In this document: in pieces, positions 19,807-30,854 of the stretch
How positions within the stretch are numbered: the first letter of the stretch is position 1
Layout of the letters: every line of letters begins with the position of its first letter
Assembly: GCA_014529385.2 (NCBI GenBank)
Contig: CM043943.1
Location: 97,742,355-97,794,354 of the forward strand
Direction: 5' to 3'
Source of the DNA: Adiantum capillus-veneris
Lineage: Eukaryota > Streptophyta > Polypodiopsida > Polypodiales > Pteridaceae
Length of the DNA stretch: 52,000 nt
Program-made: the position numbers and the translations under genes
The notes under the pieces: generated by a model
Database searches by the model: none
Told to the model about the DNA's origin: nothing
What the model saw: the letters and a program-made list of their open reading frames with translations, nothing else

Positions 19807-22800
19807 ATGGATACTCTCTCTACTCAATCTTGGAACGTGAAGGGATTAAAACCCGGAAGAAGGGCACTTTCTTCTAGGAAGAAGTGAAGAAAGAGAAGGC
19901 AGTCAATTGTTGGGCCATCCAAGAGCACCATTTGGATGCTCGTAGCAAGAGAAAACAAGCTGTAGGAAAAAAACTTATCTTTTATGGGGAAGGAAGTGAC
20001 GGTTTCAGTGGTTTCTTGTTCATTGCTTACAGAGATTTGGAGCCAAAGATGGTTCTAAACGACCCCTCCGGACGAGTCCTTGGGGTTAGAATCAAATGGG
20101 ACAATCAACCTATCACGACAGTGAATGTTTACGGACCTTGCAATGCAAAGGATAAAGCTAAATTGTGGATGCAGCTCAGGGATACTCCGATCAAAGGGGA
20201 GTGGTTGATGGTTGGAGATTTCAATATGGTCAAGAAAAGCAAGGAATGAGCAGGCTCTGCCAGTATACTGGCTGGCTCAGAAAATTCTAAATGGCTAAGC
20301 TTATGTGAGAAGTAGGCTATGATTGACTTGTTAGAAGTGGACCCATGGAACAGCATGCCTGGGTTCACCTACACAAGCCTTCAGTATGCCTGCACTACCT
20401 CCCGGCTGGACAGATGCTACTGCTCTCATCAAGCCGACTGGATCTCATCGATGCTAGAGATGAAGGTAATCTCAACAAAAAGCCTCTCCGATCACATGCC
20501 ATTACACTTAAAACCCAAGAAAGATAAAGGGGGAGGTCAATCCCCGAGAGGGGAGAAAAAGCTTCTGGTTACAGGGACACACCTGTTCAAAGACCCTCTC
20601 TTCAGAAGCATCACCAAGAAAGCGTTGAGAAATCTCAAGAAAGATGTGGGGATGAATAAACCTAGTGCTTGGAATATATTTGTTCAGAGTGTACAAAAAG
20701 CTATCAAAACTTCGGGTCCTCGGGTTAAAAAATCCAATGAGGCACATATCAAACATCTCACAAAGGACATAGCACAATTAGCCTTTAGAAAGGTTACTGG
20801 ACTAGCTACTGAGGATGAGCACAAGCGATGTCTTGGAGGTAAATCTCACCTGGCCAACGAACAACTGGAGGAAATCAAGAAGGCGAGATTACTCTCTAGG
20901 GAAACCTTCTTCAACCAGATCCTGCTAGCCAAGCTCACTTTTTTAGGGCTCTGAAAGTGAGAAAGAGTCGAGGCCGCGTGCAAGTGCTCCATGATGAGAA
21001 AGGAAATACAATTCAAAACCAAGATGAGATGGCTAGACTTATGCTCAATTATCTTAGCTATATTATCGGCCAACCAGAGACCTAATCTCAAAAAGTGGAA
21101 GAAGCCCGAGCGTCTTTACTTGGGAGCGTTGAAAAGAAGGTTCCCTAGGAGGAAGCTAACCGCATGGAAAAGGCCTTCTTTGAGGAGGAATGTTTAGTGG
21201 CACTCAAATCTCTTGGCAATGAAAAGTCCCCCGGTTGGGATGGACTAACGGTTGAATTCTTCAGGGAGTTTTGGGATGATGTCAAGGGCCCTGTCACATG
21301 GATGGCCAATCAAGCTGTTTTCGAAGAGTCATTGGATGCAGTGCTAAGAGAGGGCTTATCAAGCCCATCCCCAAACAGATTTGTTGCTCTCAACTTAAAC
21401 ATTGGTGTCCCATTACGATGATGTCAGTAGCATACAAAATTATTTCCAAGGCGATAGCTCTCAGACTTGCCCCCCTCCTAAGTAGGATTATCTCTCCCTA
21501 TAAACATGAGTTCATCAAAGGGAGATCTATATATGACAATATCTTGGCACCAATGGTAGGAATAGAGTATTCATCCTTCTCCAAGCAAGAGTGCATCTTG
21601 CTTCAGCAGCTGGACCTCGACAAAGCCTATGATAGAATAGAATGTTCCTATATAGAAGAATTCATGGGAGCTCTGGGCTTTGGGCCTCGCCTTTGTCGCC
21701 TCACTAGGCGTTGGCAGCCAATCAGAGCTCCTGTTTAATGATAGAATTGTGGGCTCTTTTGAGGTTAAAAGGTCTATAAAGCAAGGATGTCCCCCTTTCT
21801 TTTTGCCATCGGGTCGCATCCTCTCATTAAAATGCTCGAAGCCAGTGCTGCATGGGGAAAGATTCAAGGTCTGGCATTACCGGGCAATGACCAGCTACTA
21901 CTGGCCAAAATGTTTGCAAATGATTCGCTCCTATTCTTGAAGGCGTGCCCTTAAATTGTCAAGAGAGCACTGGAGATTGTGCAAACATTTGACGTGGCCT
22001 CGGGATCCAAGTGCAATATAGAGAAGTCAATGCTTATCTCCCTGTCGGAGAACGACTCTTTTGACCCTGCAGTCTGGACAGGAGAGATTATCTCAAAAGG
22101 GGGTGTATTCAGACACCTGGGAGCCCCCGTAGGGGTGGACGTAACCCTAAGGCAAAGATTTCAATGGGTCCTTAAAAAAATAAGCTCAAAAATGAGAAGA
22201 TGGGAGTTTGTTCTCCTCCCCTTCCAAAGCTGGATTAGAGTGATTAATGCTTTTATGATCCCGTATATTCCTTTCCTCAACCCCGTGCTCAAGATGGCTA
22301 AGTGTAACTGGAAAGAATTCTTAAAACCAGTGAAAAGGTTTATTTGGAAGAACAACACAAAAACCTCCCGGCCATGGCACTGGGCTAGATGGGAGGTAGT
22401 TGCTCACTCGGTAGACCAAGGAGGGCTCGGCATTCTTAACGTTGTATCCCATGCTGAGGCCCTTTGTGCCAAATTTATGGTCTCATTGGCTAAACAGGAC
22501 CAAGCTTGGGCTATCATGACCAAGCAAAGGCTTGATGTAGTAAAACTGGGATTGAAAGGGGAAAGTGGAAGGGGGTTGTGATGCACGACAAACTTCTCGC
22601 CTCGAAGTGGTCTTATCTTAGATCCCGTGGACTCTCAGGGGAGCTAATGAGGAAGTGCAAAAGAGCAGCTGAGGTTTTGGAATGGGGGGAAGCAACCAGA
22701 TACTTTAAGAACTCCATTTTGCATTAGTCCCCTTGGCTTTCTAGAATATTGGGGCCATTGAAAGCCCCTGTTAGATAGAAATGACCAGAATGTGAAAAAT

Positions 22801-23520
22801 ATTGGGCTCGCTCGACTAGAGCAATTCTGGGATGGCAACAAGAAGTGCTGGAAAACTGCTGACTCTTTAGCCATCCAATTTCAATTGAATGGCTTTGAGA
22901 TCTTACTAGTCTATAGGGTGTTAAAAGAGCTTGATAAAGTGGTGATGCCAATTTGTGAATCCAACTTCGAATGGGACGCTTGGAGATGACCCGGGAGTAG
23001 CCTCTTTTGGATACCACATTCTAAAGGCATTTACCATGCATTAATGCACGAGGCTAATTGGTGTAGCCCCCTCAACAAATTATGGAAGAGGCACTGGACG
23101 GAAAAATGGTGGGAGGGAGTCATGGAGAACATTTGGAAGCCAAGGGGCCTCAGTATATAAAGATATTTCTATGGAAAGTGATGTGGGGTGCTGGCATAAA
23201 GATAAAAGAAAGAGGAATCGGGTCCGATTGTTGCTCGGGGTGCATAATAGCTAGTGAAGACCTAGCCCACCTTTTCATGGGATGCCAGGCAATTAGTGGC
23301 ATGGCAGGGAAAATATGCAAGTGGATTCAAAGGACATAAGCTCTTCAAGATTGATTTGTTCTTTGGTAGTAACAAGTTGGGAAGTCCTGCTCTGCTTGCT
23401 TGCAATCAAATAATCAGGTACTACTTCTTTCACCATATTTGGCAAGCAAGGAACCGCCGGGTGTTTGAGGGGATCTGGTTGTGGCAAGCTTTTGTGATAT
23501 CATACAAGAGAGCAGAGTGA
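19807..23520 (+). pseudogene. LINE ORF2: endonuclease, reverse transcriptase, zf-RVT (frameshifted)
   Basis: ORF2 probably starts at 19806-19810 (MDTLSTQSWNVKGLK). The apurinic-type endonuclease shows AIQEHHLD, VNVYGPCN, GDFNMV and LSDHMPL, that is, the catalytic E, N, D and H motifs. The RT spans about 21.16-22.6 kb: SLGNEKSPGWDGLTVEFF, AYKIISKAIALRL, QQLDLDKAYDRIE, and MFANDSLLFLKA at about 21905-21935, where the normal FADD box reads FAND. The C-terminal zf-RVT region (KIFLWKVMWGAGIKIKERGI, CCSGCIIASEDLAHLFMGC) is at about 23160-23290, followed by HHIWQARNRRVF. Frame changes occur near 19860, 20250, 21200, 21420, 21740, 21940 and 22580. The loss of a catalytic aspartate alone would kill the RT. 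Confidence 0.9.
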
Positions 23521-23746
23521 CGATCCACAGGTTCAGAGGCAGACAAGCCTCAAAGGACTGGTCTAGAACAATACGTATCATGATGATATCTTGTAATAAG
23601 TAAAGCCTAGGAGTACTTGTGGTTTCTCTGTCAAGCAGAAAACTTGTAATCCTTTGACTCTGAAGGCTCGGTCCAAGCTTGAGGTTGGTGTATAGTTCTG
23701 TTGTTCTTAATACTATCCACTCACAATTGTGAGTTTTGCAAGTTTA
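23521..23746 (+). other. LINE 3' UTR
   Basis: Runs from the end of the ORF2 homology to the right target duplication. No long poly-A tail; the element merges with the A-rich duplication. Confidence 0.65.
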
Positions 23747-23764
23747 AAAAAACTACAGGAAAAT
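23747..23764. repeat. LINE target site duplication, right copy
   Basis: aaaaaactacaggaaaat, identical to 17847-17864. Confidence 0.88.
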
Positions 23765-25932
23765 AACTCAAATATGTGCATGTAATCTTTTTTGCATTTG
23801 TTTTAAGAGGAATAAAAGGAAGATACTCTTTGAGTTCAAAGGAAAAAAAAGGGTGAATACCTTTTACTTTTGCTTATCTCTTAAGTTATCATTTTGAAAT
23901 TTGAGGGGTGTTTTGGGAATAGAGGCGAAACAAACTCATCATCTTAAAATTTTGCTTTGGGGGTTTATTAAGGCTTTAGCCCTAAGGGAAGGTGGCACGT
24001 GGAGAGAGGGAAGAGTAGAGAGAGAGAGAGAGAGAGAAGGGGAAGCTGTCATGTGTCAGCACAATGGTGAAGCGACAAAAGGGGACTTTGTTTCGATTCT
24101 GACGTATCCATTTACATGTGGAATCCGTGCAGTGCAACTACTTGATCAGAGCGGATCATGCGAGGTGAGGACTAAGGTGATGGGGAGGACAGAGGGAGCA
24201 TCGCAGAGCATTGAGCCAGCACCTCTCTCCCTCTCTCTCTTGCTCCCCTCTGCCTACAGGTTCTCACGATAAGGGTAGCTGATCCACTTTGCCAGGCGCA
24301 GCTATGCAGACGCAAAAACGACGCGCTGGAGAGAGAGGGGGCATGGGTCATCTGCAGAGGGTTTGCGCTGCAATTATTGCCGCTCGTATGTGTGTTACGG
24401 TGCTGTTCCTGATCGATTTGGAGGAGAAAGGTGGGGAGTGAGAAATCTAGGTGGGAGGGGATGGTGGGAGCAAGCGCGCATAGACGAAGACAAAGGGCGG
24501 AGGCCAATGGTGGGTGCGTTTAATGGAAGCTCATTTTAGGGAGGGGAGAGCAGCCAGGGCAGGGATAACACAGAGTTTGACTGCACCGCAAGAACAAGGG
24601 CAAACAAGAAACCCTTCACTTTTGAGGGAAATGGGAGAACGAATCTTGCCATCTAATTAATTAACGCAAGCGAAATAGACCCAGTAATCTAATAACTCGT
24701 AGCATTACTAAACGTGTCCCTTTGAATGTACTAAAACAAAAAGGTAAGCATGTGCCCACTACATAATGATATTAAATAAATACCACTAAAATTATACACC
24801 TCTAGAGGGACTCGGCTCTTATTACTTCCACTTTGTGTCCTAACAAGAAGGAAATATTGTCAACTAGGAAATGCATTTCCCACATAATTTTGTAGCTAAG
24901 GTAATGGTCACACGATATTGAGTTACTAGTTACTTTTTGAAATAACTATGTCTCGTGCATGATCACACATGCACCAATTATTTTTCTTCTATGTAGCTAT
25001 GCAGTTCTCGTTGTGACGATGCCAATGTCTACATAATTATATCATTAAGACATTATTGATAACTAGTGCATGTGTAACCACATCATCCTAATAGCAATTG
25101 TGAGATTAGAACACATAAGCAAAGAAGAGTTAGGAGCCACAGCAAAAGAGAGGGCCATAGAAAGAGATATCCCTTTTTTCAATTTTGAATAGGCTTTAGA
25201 AATACCAATGCCACTTTCCCTATCCTTTTAGGGTCGCTTATTCTCGTGAACCAATGTGTAACCTGCAAATCTTTGTGGCCACAAGTGAGACTAACTCCGC
25301 CTCCGACGGAGTAGTTGACTACGGCAGCATAAAGAAAGAAAACATCAAAAGTAACATCACCATACATGATTTGGTTTGAATCAAGTGTGTGTGTTTGTGA
25401 CGATTATTTGTGATCACATTTTGGTGCAACCGCGGTACCTTCGGTGGTGCTATGTACATAATATGCTGAGTGAGACTCCGGCAAAGGAGCCACCAAGGCA
25501 ACAAAAAGGAAAACTTTCCCAAAAGCTATCATTAAAACACAATAAATTCTTCCAATTCCCTCAATTATTTCAATTATAGTATTTCAATAAGAGACAACAA
25601 AAAATAGAATGACAAAGACCCAAAAAAAACTCAAGCTTACACGTGGAATACCCAAGGTCCAATGTTGTGTCATCCACTGTATATAATTTCAGTAACCATT
25701 CGTCACAACCAAAATTAAGTGAGGACAATGCATTTAAAGGTATATCTTGTCCCACCTCTCTCTCAGAAACATGTCCTATCCCTGTTTGCTCGTCCCAATA
25801 TATATCAAACTATAGATCGATTTTCCATTATCATTGATAGCTTTTGTTGAGGAAAAACACAGACAACCAAGTATATCGGGTTAGAATCAAAACAATAGGA
25901 AAAAATAACATGATTTTTTTTTCTATCAAACC
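23765..25932. other. intergenic stretch without recognised gene
   Basis: Short (GA)n at about 24016-24036. Between 24.0 and 24.6 kb the composition becomes purine-rich and GC-richer, then AT-rich after 24.65 kb. A 6-bp GC-rich hairpin (actccg...cggagt) is at about 25292-25312. No frame of more than about 125 codons resembles a protein I know. The left end of the Helitron may lie here, but I could not find a CTRRT terminus with an adjacent hairpin. Confidence 0.5.
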
Positions 25933-27680
25933 TTATATATTTGTTAGTTGTAAAACCTCTTTGCACACAATGTTTTGAGCGTAAAGCATTGGTGGCTCTG
26001 CGGATTCACTTATATTCGATCTTTGAGCATCATCAAGAACTATTTTGATGGCAGATGAAGATCTCACATGGGACATTGCAACATGTAGTTGACCATGAGT
26101 GAAAACTGGTGTAGCTAGATACAAACCCAAAACTTTGAATGTTTGACCTTGTGCCTTGTTGATTGTCATTCCAAATGCAAGCCTCACAGGAAACTGTCTA
26201 CGCTTCATTTCAAAAGGTAGTCCATGAGAAGCCCCTATAATAAAGTCTATTCTGGGTATGAATACCCTTTCTTCGCATGTGACCCACTGACCCAGTGAGT
26301 ACTTCTGCATCAATAATCATGTGGTGAAACGGCTTACATATCAACCTTGTACCATTGCACAGACGTTGTTGAGGATCCAAGTTGCGAAGAAGCATAATTG
26401 GGGCATTCTCTTTCAATTGCAAAGAGTGTGGTGGAAAACCTCCCTCAAGCTCAAGAGAATTCAAAAATTCAATTGTATAAAGAATATTGTTGCAATCATA
26501 TAAACATACTGAGTTTGCACTCACATATTCCTTGAATATTCCTCTCATTTTACCCATGACCAAGTCATTGATGGCATCAACCTCCTTATTGCGAGGAGCA
26601 AAGATACCTCTATCCTTAGAAAACCTCTTGTAATTTTGAATGTGTTGCATATCTCCATATATACAATCAATGAGCCCTTCAAGACTATTTCCTGGAAGAA
26701 GCATGTTATTTGGCAATGGGACATGGTCATTCAAATCTCCATGATCATCACCAATGCGAAGTATCCAAACTGCAAATTCTCTTGCAAGTGCATTATTTGA
26801 GCCTTGAAACACACGCATATTGTCTGTTAGCCGCAAAACCTTTATATATTTCCATATGTGTGAGTGACACAAAGATGCACTCACAATATCTGCACGACTT
26901 CCTTTGCGGACAATAGGCAAGATTTGTCTAAAATCGCCCCCAAGCAAAAGCACTTTTCCTCCAAACAATACATCATTTTGCATCACGTCCCTTAACGTTC
27001 GATTTAGTGCTTCATAACCATATTGATGGGTCATGGGAGATTCATCCCATATGATCAAGGCAACTCTCTTCAAAATTTCAGCAAGCTGACTGTTCACTTT
27101 GATACTACATGTTTATTCCGAATGCAACTCTAATGGTATTTTAAACCTTGAGTGAGCGGTCCTTCCATTGCTAAGAAGTAAAGCTGCAATGCCAGATGAT
27201 GCACATGCCAAAGAAACCTTTTGTTGACCACGAATGCTAGAGAGCAAGGCATTATAAAGATACATTTTTCCAGTTCCACCCGGTCCATCTAGAAAATAAT
27301 ACTTCCTTCTTCCTTTTCAACTGCCTCCATGACTTCATTATATGCAATGTGTTGCCCTTGATTCAAAGAACTCTCCATTTTATTTGCCAAATTATTTTGT
27401 TCATGTGCATTGAATATTGTCTCCTCACTTAACAATCCAGCACTACGCTGGAATAAACGTGCTTGATCTATGCTAGGCATTCCAAAAAAGTTAGCAAGTC
27501 GTTTTTCATAGTGTTGAAGCATATAATTTAGGGTAGATAATTCTTGGTTCTTTGCTATTTCATGAAGAACATGCTCATCAAATGTACATGTGCGCAAAAC
27601 ATAAAAAAAGTCCTCAAAAAGATCTTTGGAGAAATTATTCCATAGAGTAGCTGGAGACAAAGGCTCACAAAACACCAAAA
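25933..27680 (-). pseudogene. Helitron PIF1-like DNA helicase domain
   Basis: In minus order: PSIDQARLFQRSAGLLSEE, then NEVMEAVEKEEGSIIF, Walker A GPGGTGKMYLYN near 27250-27285 (the usual threonine after GK is methionine), a stop near 27120, Walker B ALIIWDESPM, LLLGGDFRQILPIVRKG, LRLTDNMRV, and the last motifs RLAFGMTINKAQGQTF and HVAMSHVRSS. These are motifs I to VI of superfamily-1B helicases, which unwind DNA during Helitron transposition. Frames break near 27289, 27110, 26280 and elsewhere. Confidence 0.9.
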
Positions 27681-28411
27681 TGATTACAAATTATTGTCAC
27701 AATTGTGGTCCCAATCGTTGCAAGGATGCCTCATGTAGACACATTGACCATTCAACATCATTTTGTAGTAGGCGCCTAGCATTGCAAGCTTCCTTAAAGG
27801 TAGGGTAAGTGTTCCCACTAAAAGTTCGAAGGTCCTCAAAGTTCCATGAATCCTTGCACTCATTAAGCAATAGTCGAAGGTAATAAGCCTCCCTGTTTGT
27901 TAGGAACAATGTTGTATATTCTTTCGATGGTGTTGCCCTTTTGTTTGTGAGTCCATAATTTTCTGCGTGCACTTCAAACACATTAAGTAGGAAAGTCTGT
28001 GTAGAGCAAATACTTTGCTTCCAGATACCTTTGATTTGCCACAAACCACTCTATTAGTGTTGTCTTTCTATTTGCATCATTATTGACTACTTCCGCCAAA
28101 TCCGCAGCATCTTCAAAAGCTACCATATTCCGTAAAGGAAGATGAATTTGTAATCGCATTGTAACCGGCTTCTCATCATGTAGGTCAAATCCAAATATCC
28201 TCCAAATTGCCCCTGATGCTGATACATAATGTGCCTCTAGATAGCTCTTAATTTCATCAAGAACACCTTCACCATCTTGCAGCAAGACTGTGGCTCTCTC
28301 ATGGCCCTTATTCACATCTTTGTAAAGATATTTTATAGCTGTGACAGTCGAGCATATCTTGACATTGATGTGAGCTTTATATCTCAATGAGATAAGTGGA
28401 TTATGGCACAA
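27681..28411 (-). pseudogene. Helitron Rep-helicase linker region
   Basis: Frames 28411-27983 and 28044-27697 read ICSTVTAIKYLYKDVNKGHE, VEWFVANQ-type motifs, and FLTNREAYYLRLLLNECKDS with FKEACNARRLL. These are conserved stretches of the Helitron protein between the Rep and helicase domains. A frameshift near 28000 separates them. Confidence 0.85.
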
Positions 28412-29211
28412 CCCATCGAATATCCAGCTTCATTTGTTTTGATAGCACATAATTTCCATCATCTCAAAGCATGTATGTTGGATATCCATCACCATCAATG
28501 CAAGTTTCTGAACAAAACTTGCGTGGATATTTAAATCTGCACCTCCCTTCTACCTTGCATGGTGCATTTTGATTCAAGACACCACATGGATCGTGAATGT
28601 TACAACGTGTTATAACATTGTGCAAATCAAGGAACTTGTCTTTGTCTGTAGCTCAGCACAAAACATTTTATCATAGTGTGAAACATCAATGGGCTTGTAC
28701 TAAGATGCAAGTATCAACAAAATATGAGCATGAGGAAGCCCTCTTTTCTGGAATTCTATCACATTGACATGCCCAATGACATCTCCAAAAATAGAACCCT
28801 GTATAAGCAAGTGCATCAAGTCTTTAAACCTATGATAAAAGACTCATGCTGTCAAATCATGATGATCAGAATCACTTTGCCCTGGCAATAAGCCATCATT
28901 AACCAGCGCGTATTGCATGTGAAAGTTATAAATAGGTCTAGCTTCCCACGCTTGCGCACGTTTGCCATGGCATCTTGATAGAGTTGATACATATGTCGTG
29001 AGCCACCCACAAAAGACAAAGGCAAAACAATCCTTTGTCCAACATTAATACCTCTCACTCCCCCCACCACATCCCTAGCTGCCACCATGTCTGCAAGGAC
29101 TTGATAAGCTTCAACATGAAGTTCCTTTTAATGGTTTCTCAACCATAGTAGCCTAGACTCCTCCATTGTACTGTAAGCATCAACAATGTATTGTTGCAAT
29201 AACCTACCCCC
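28412..29211 (-). pseudogene. Helitron Rep (HUH nuclease) domain
   Basis: LPLSFVGGSRHMYQLYQDAM and LDLFITFTCN are the Helitron_like_N start (29088-28852). The HUH motif is kept in a different frame: EFQKRGLPHAHILLIL, with LPHAH at 28724-28738. This nuclease nicks DNA and links to it through a tyrosine. I could not place the catalytic tyrosine safely. The domain is split by frame changes near 28850 and 28660. Confidence 0.85.
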
Positions 29212-30204
29212 TCATAATAGACACTTTGTGGTGTCACTCCTTAATTGTATCCTAAAGGTATAATACTGCTTTTGAGTCATAAAGCATGTTCTCATTTCAT
29301 TATTCCCATTGGCATCATCATCGGAGTTAGCATTATTATTAATATTGAGAAGAGGTATGTACGGGTGCCAGCCATCTTCTCCTCTTGGAAACAACAAAAC
29401 ATATAGTAAAGGCATATATGAGCGATGCAAGGAAGAAATTATTTTAAGGCCTCCTGTACGATATTGCAATAAAATATCACGATCCCACATTTATTTCATC
29501 TCCATGCCAAGGTATGATTGCTGCAACTTCTGAACCCTGGGTGCTAGGTACTGCCAACCATTGGAACGTGCTTCAGTAATTACCATCTGGACCTCAGGTA
29601 TTATAGAATCTTTCATCATTGTAGCGGCATGACGAAAGGCATTTGCATATGGGTTCTCACGATGCATCATCGTTTGCAAACTTAGCAAAACATCTCTATC
29701 CACATTTGGTACATGGTGTGATCGATCATTCAACTCATTCTTTGTGTCAAAAAAGTACAATTGTGCAAAGCAAGGGATCTGATCTATTGTTTCCCCTGGA
29801 GTCATAGGCCCAATATTATGGTACACAGATCCATGAACTTTAAAAGTGTATATATCTCTCCCTCTAGAAAATTTATCATCTACATGGTCCCCCAATGATG
29901 CAAAAGCTAATGCATTATTATATGCCCTTACGTTTTTTGAGAAACTTTTTCTTCTAGGAGTAGTCCCCTGCATCAATTCTTTAAGCTCCATTGGTGGATC
30001 ACGTAAAGCAAGAAAAGACACTTTACCCGATGAGCAACAATACTTTCCCACAATTTTTTGTATTGACCTCCCTTCTACCTTCCAAGAAAAAGCACCACAG
30101 ATAGAACATCTAGATTCCAAGATGCGCAAGATGTGTAGTACGCATTTACCATGGTAAAGATAAAGCATGGAGCTATGCTTTAAGACCAAGAAATCTGGAT
30201 ACAC
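29212..30204 (-). pseudogene. Helitron N-terminal region
   Basis: The frame 30204-29491 includes CSICGAFSWKVEGRS, FASLGDHVDDKF, YTFKVHGSVYHNIGPMTP and AQLYFFDTKNELNDR. The frame 29490-29212 continues with LHRSYMPLLYVLLFPRGEDG, the conserved segment just before the Rep domain. The order and spacing match Helitron proteins. A single frameshift near 29490 separates the two parts. Confidence 0.87.
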
Positions 30205-30808
30205 TGTACGAAAAGAAAGGCTATATTTCTCAACTTTGGAGAAGTCACCCTCTCTAAGAGCATTGTGAGGATTTGTGTGGACATCCTACAAGGGTCTATG
30301 AGTTTCAGTATTGTAGAGATTATTTTTGGAGTTAGCAGCAGTTGGTCCTTGCTCATTGATAAACCCTTAATGAATAGGGGTCATTCAAAATATCAACCCT
30401 TGATGAAGAGGGGCAATTGATATAGACCAATGATGAAGAGGGGTCATTTGAAAAATCAACCCCGTGTAGAGATCTTCGAGCCCTAGATTGTGCAAGTTCC
30501 CGTCTTGGTTTTCGAGTAGCATCACACAATCTGCTACATCTTGCATGTCTAGGAGTCAAAAAACATGGTCAAGAAGACACCATCTGTTTCTGTTTCAAAT
30601 AGAGGCTGAATTATTCTCATTACAAGGGACTACTTATAGATACTTTATATAGATCGCATTACATTACAAATGAATAACATACATCATCATCATCATTGTT
30701 TAGGAGGAGATTGATATGAAATAGAAAGATTAAAAACATCTTTAAAAAAATCAATTGTTCTTAACATCAAAACATCATAAGTATCATAGCTCATCACTCA
30801 ATAAGAGC
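30205..30808. other. spacer with short tandem repeats
   Basis: Near 30360-30462 a unit of about 32 bp, tgatgaagaggggtca plus a tcaacc-containing tail, occurs three times with changes. No gene recognised elsewhere in the stretch. Confidence 0.6.
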
Positions 30809-30854
30809 TTACATATTGGGTGCATTACTTGGTGCATCTGGACCACTTGGCATA
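30809..30854 (-). pseudogene. 3' end of an unidentified reading frame interrupted by element H
   Basis: Encodes SGPDAPSNAPNM and a stop (30811-30809). It continues in frame from the segment ending at 51348, once the 20.5-kb element and one copy of its target duplication are removed. See the entry at 51348-51921. Confidence 0.65.
30850..30854. repeat. target site duplication of element H, left copy
   Basis: gcata, against acata at 51348-51352: four of five bases match. Confidence 0.75.

Larger units (their letters stand above)
17865..23746. mobile_element. LINE with inverted 5' end
   Basis: Bounded by 18-bp perfect direct repeats. The left part (17865 to about 19.2 kb) is reversed: it carries the start of ORF1 on the minus strand. 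The right part carries the end of ORF1 and all of ORF2 on the plus strand. A reversed 5' part next to a forward 3' part inside one pair of target duplications is the known signature of twin priming during LINE insertion. The 3' end at 23746 has only a minimal A tail. Many frameshifts and a changed RT motif show the copy is inactive. Confidence 0.88.
25933..30204 (-). mobile_element. Helitron (Rep/helicase) remnant
   Basis: The minus strand holds, in order, the Helitron N-terminal region, the HUH Rep nuclease and a PIF1-type helicase. This arrangement is unique to Helitrons, which move by rolling-circle replication. The frame is broken in at least eight places. Neither terminus is resolved, so the element extends some way beyond these coordinates. 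The right side may have been cut by, or lies close to, the large LTR element at 30855. Confidence 0.88.

Noticed and set aside
24172-24507. Minus-strand frame of 111 codons in a GC-richer stretch
   Set aside because: Low-complexity Leu/Ser/Pro content and no recognisable motif; no splice or start context supports it.
25292-25312. GC-rich hairpin considered as the Helitron 3' end
   Set aside because: The sequence after the hairpin on the minus strand reads TTAGT rather than CTRRT, and it is about 620 bp from the end of the helicase.
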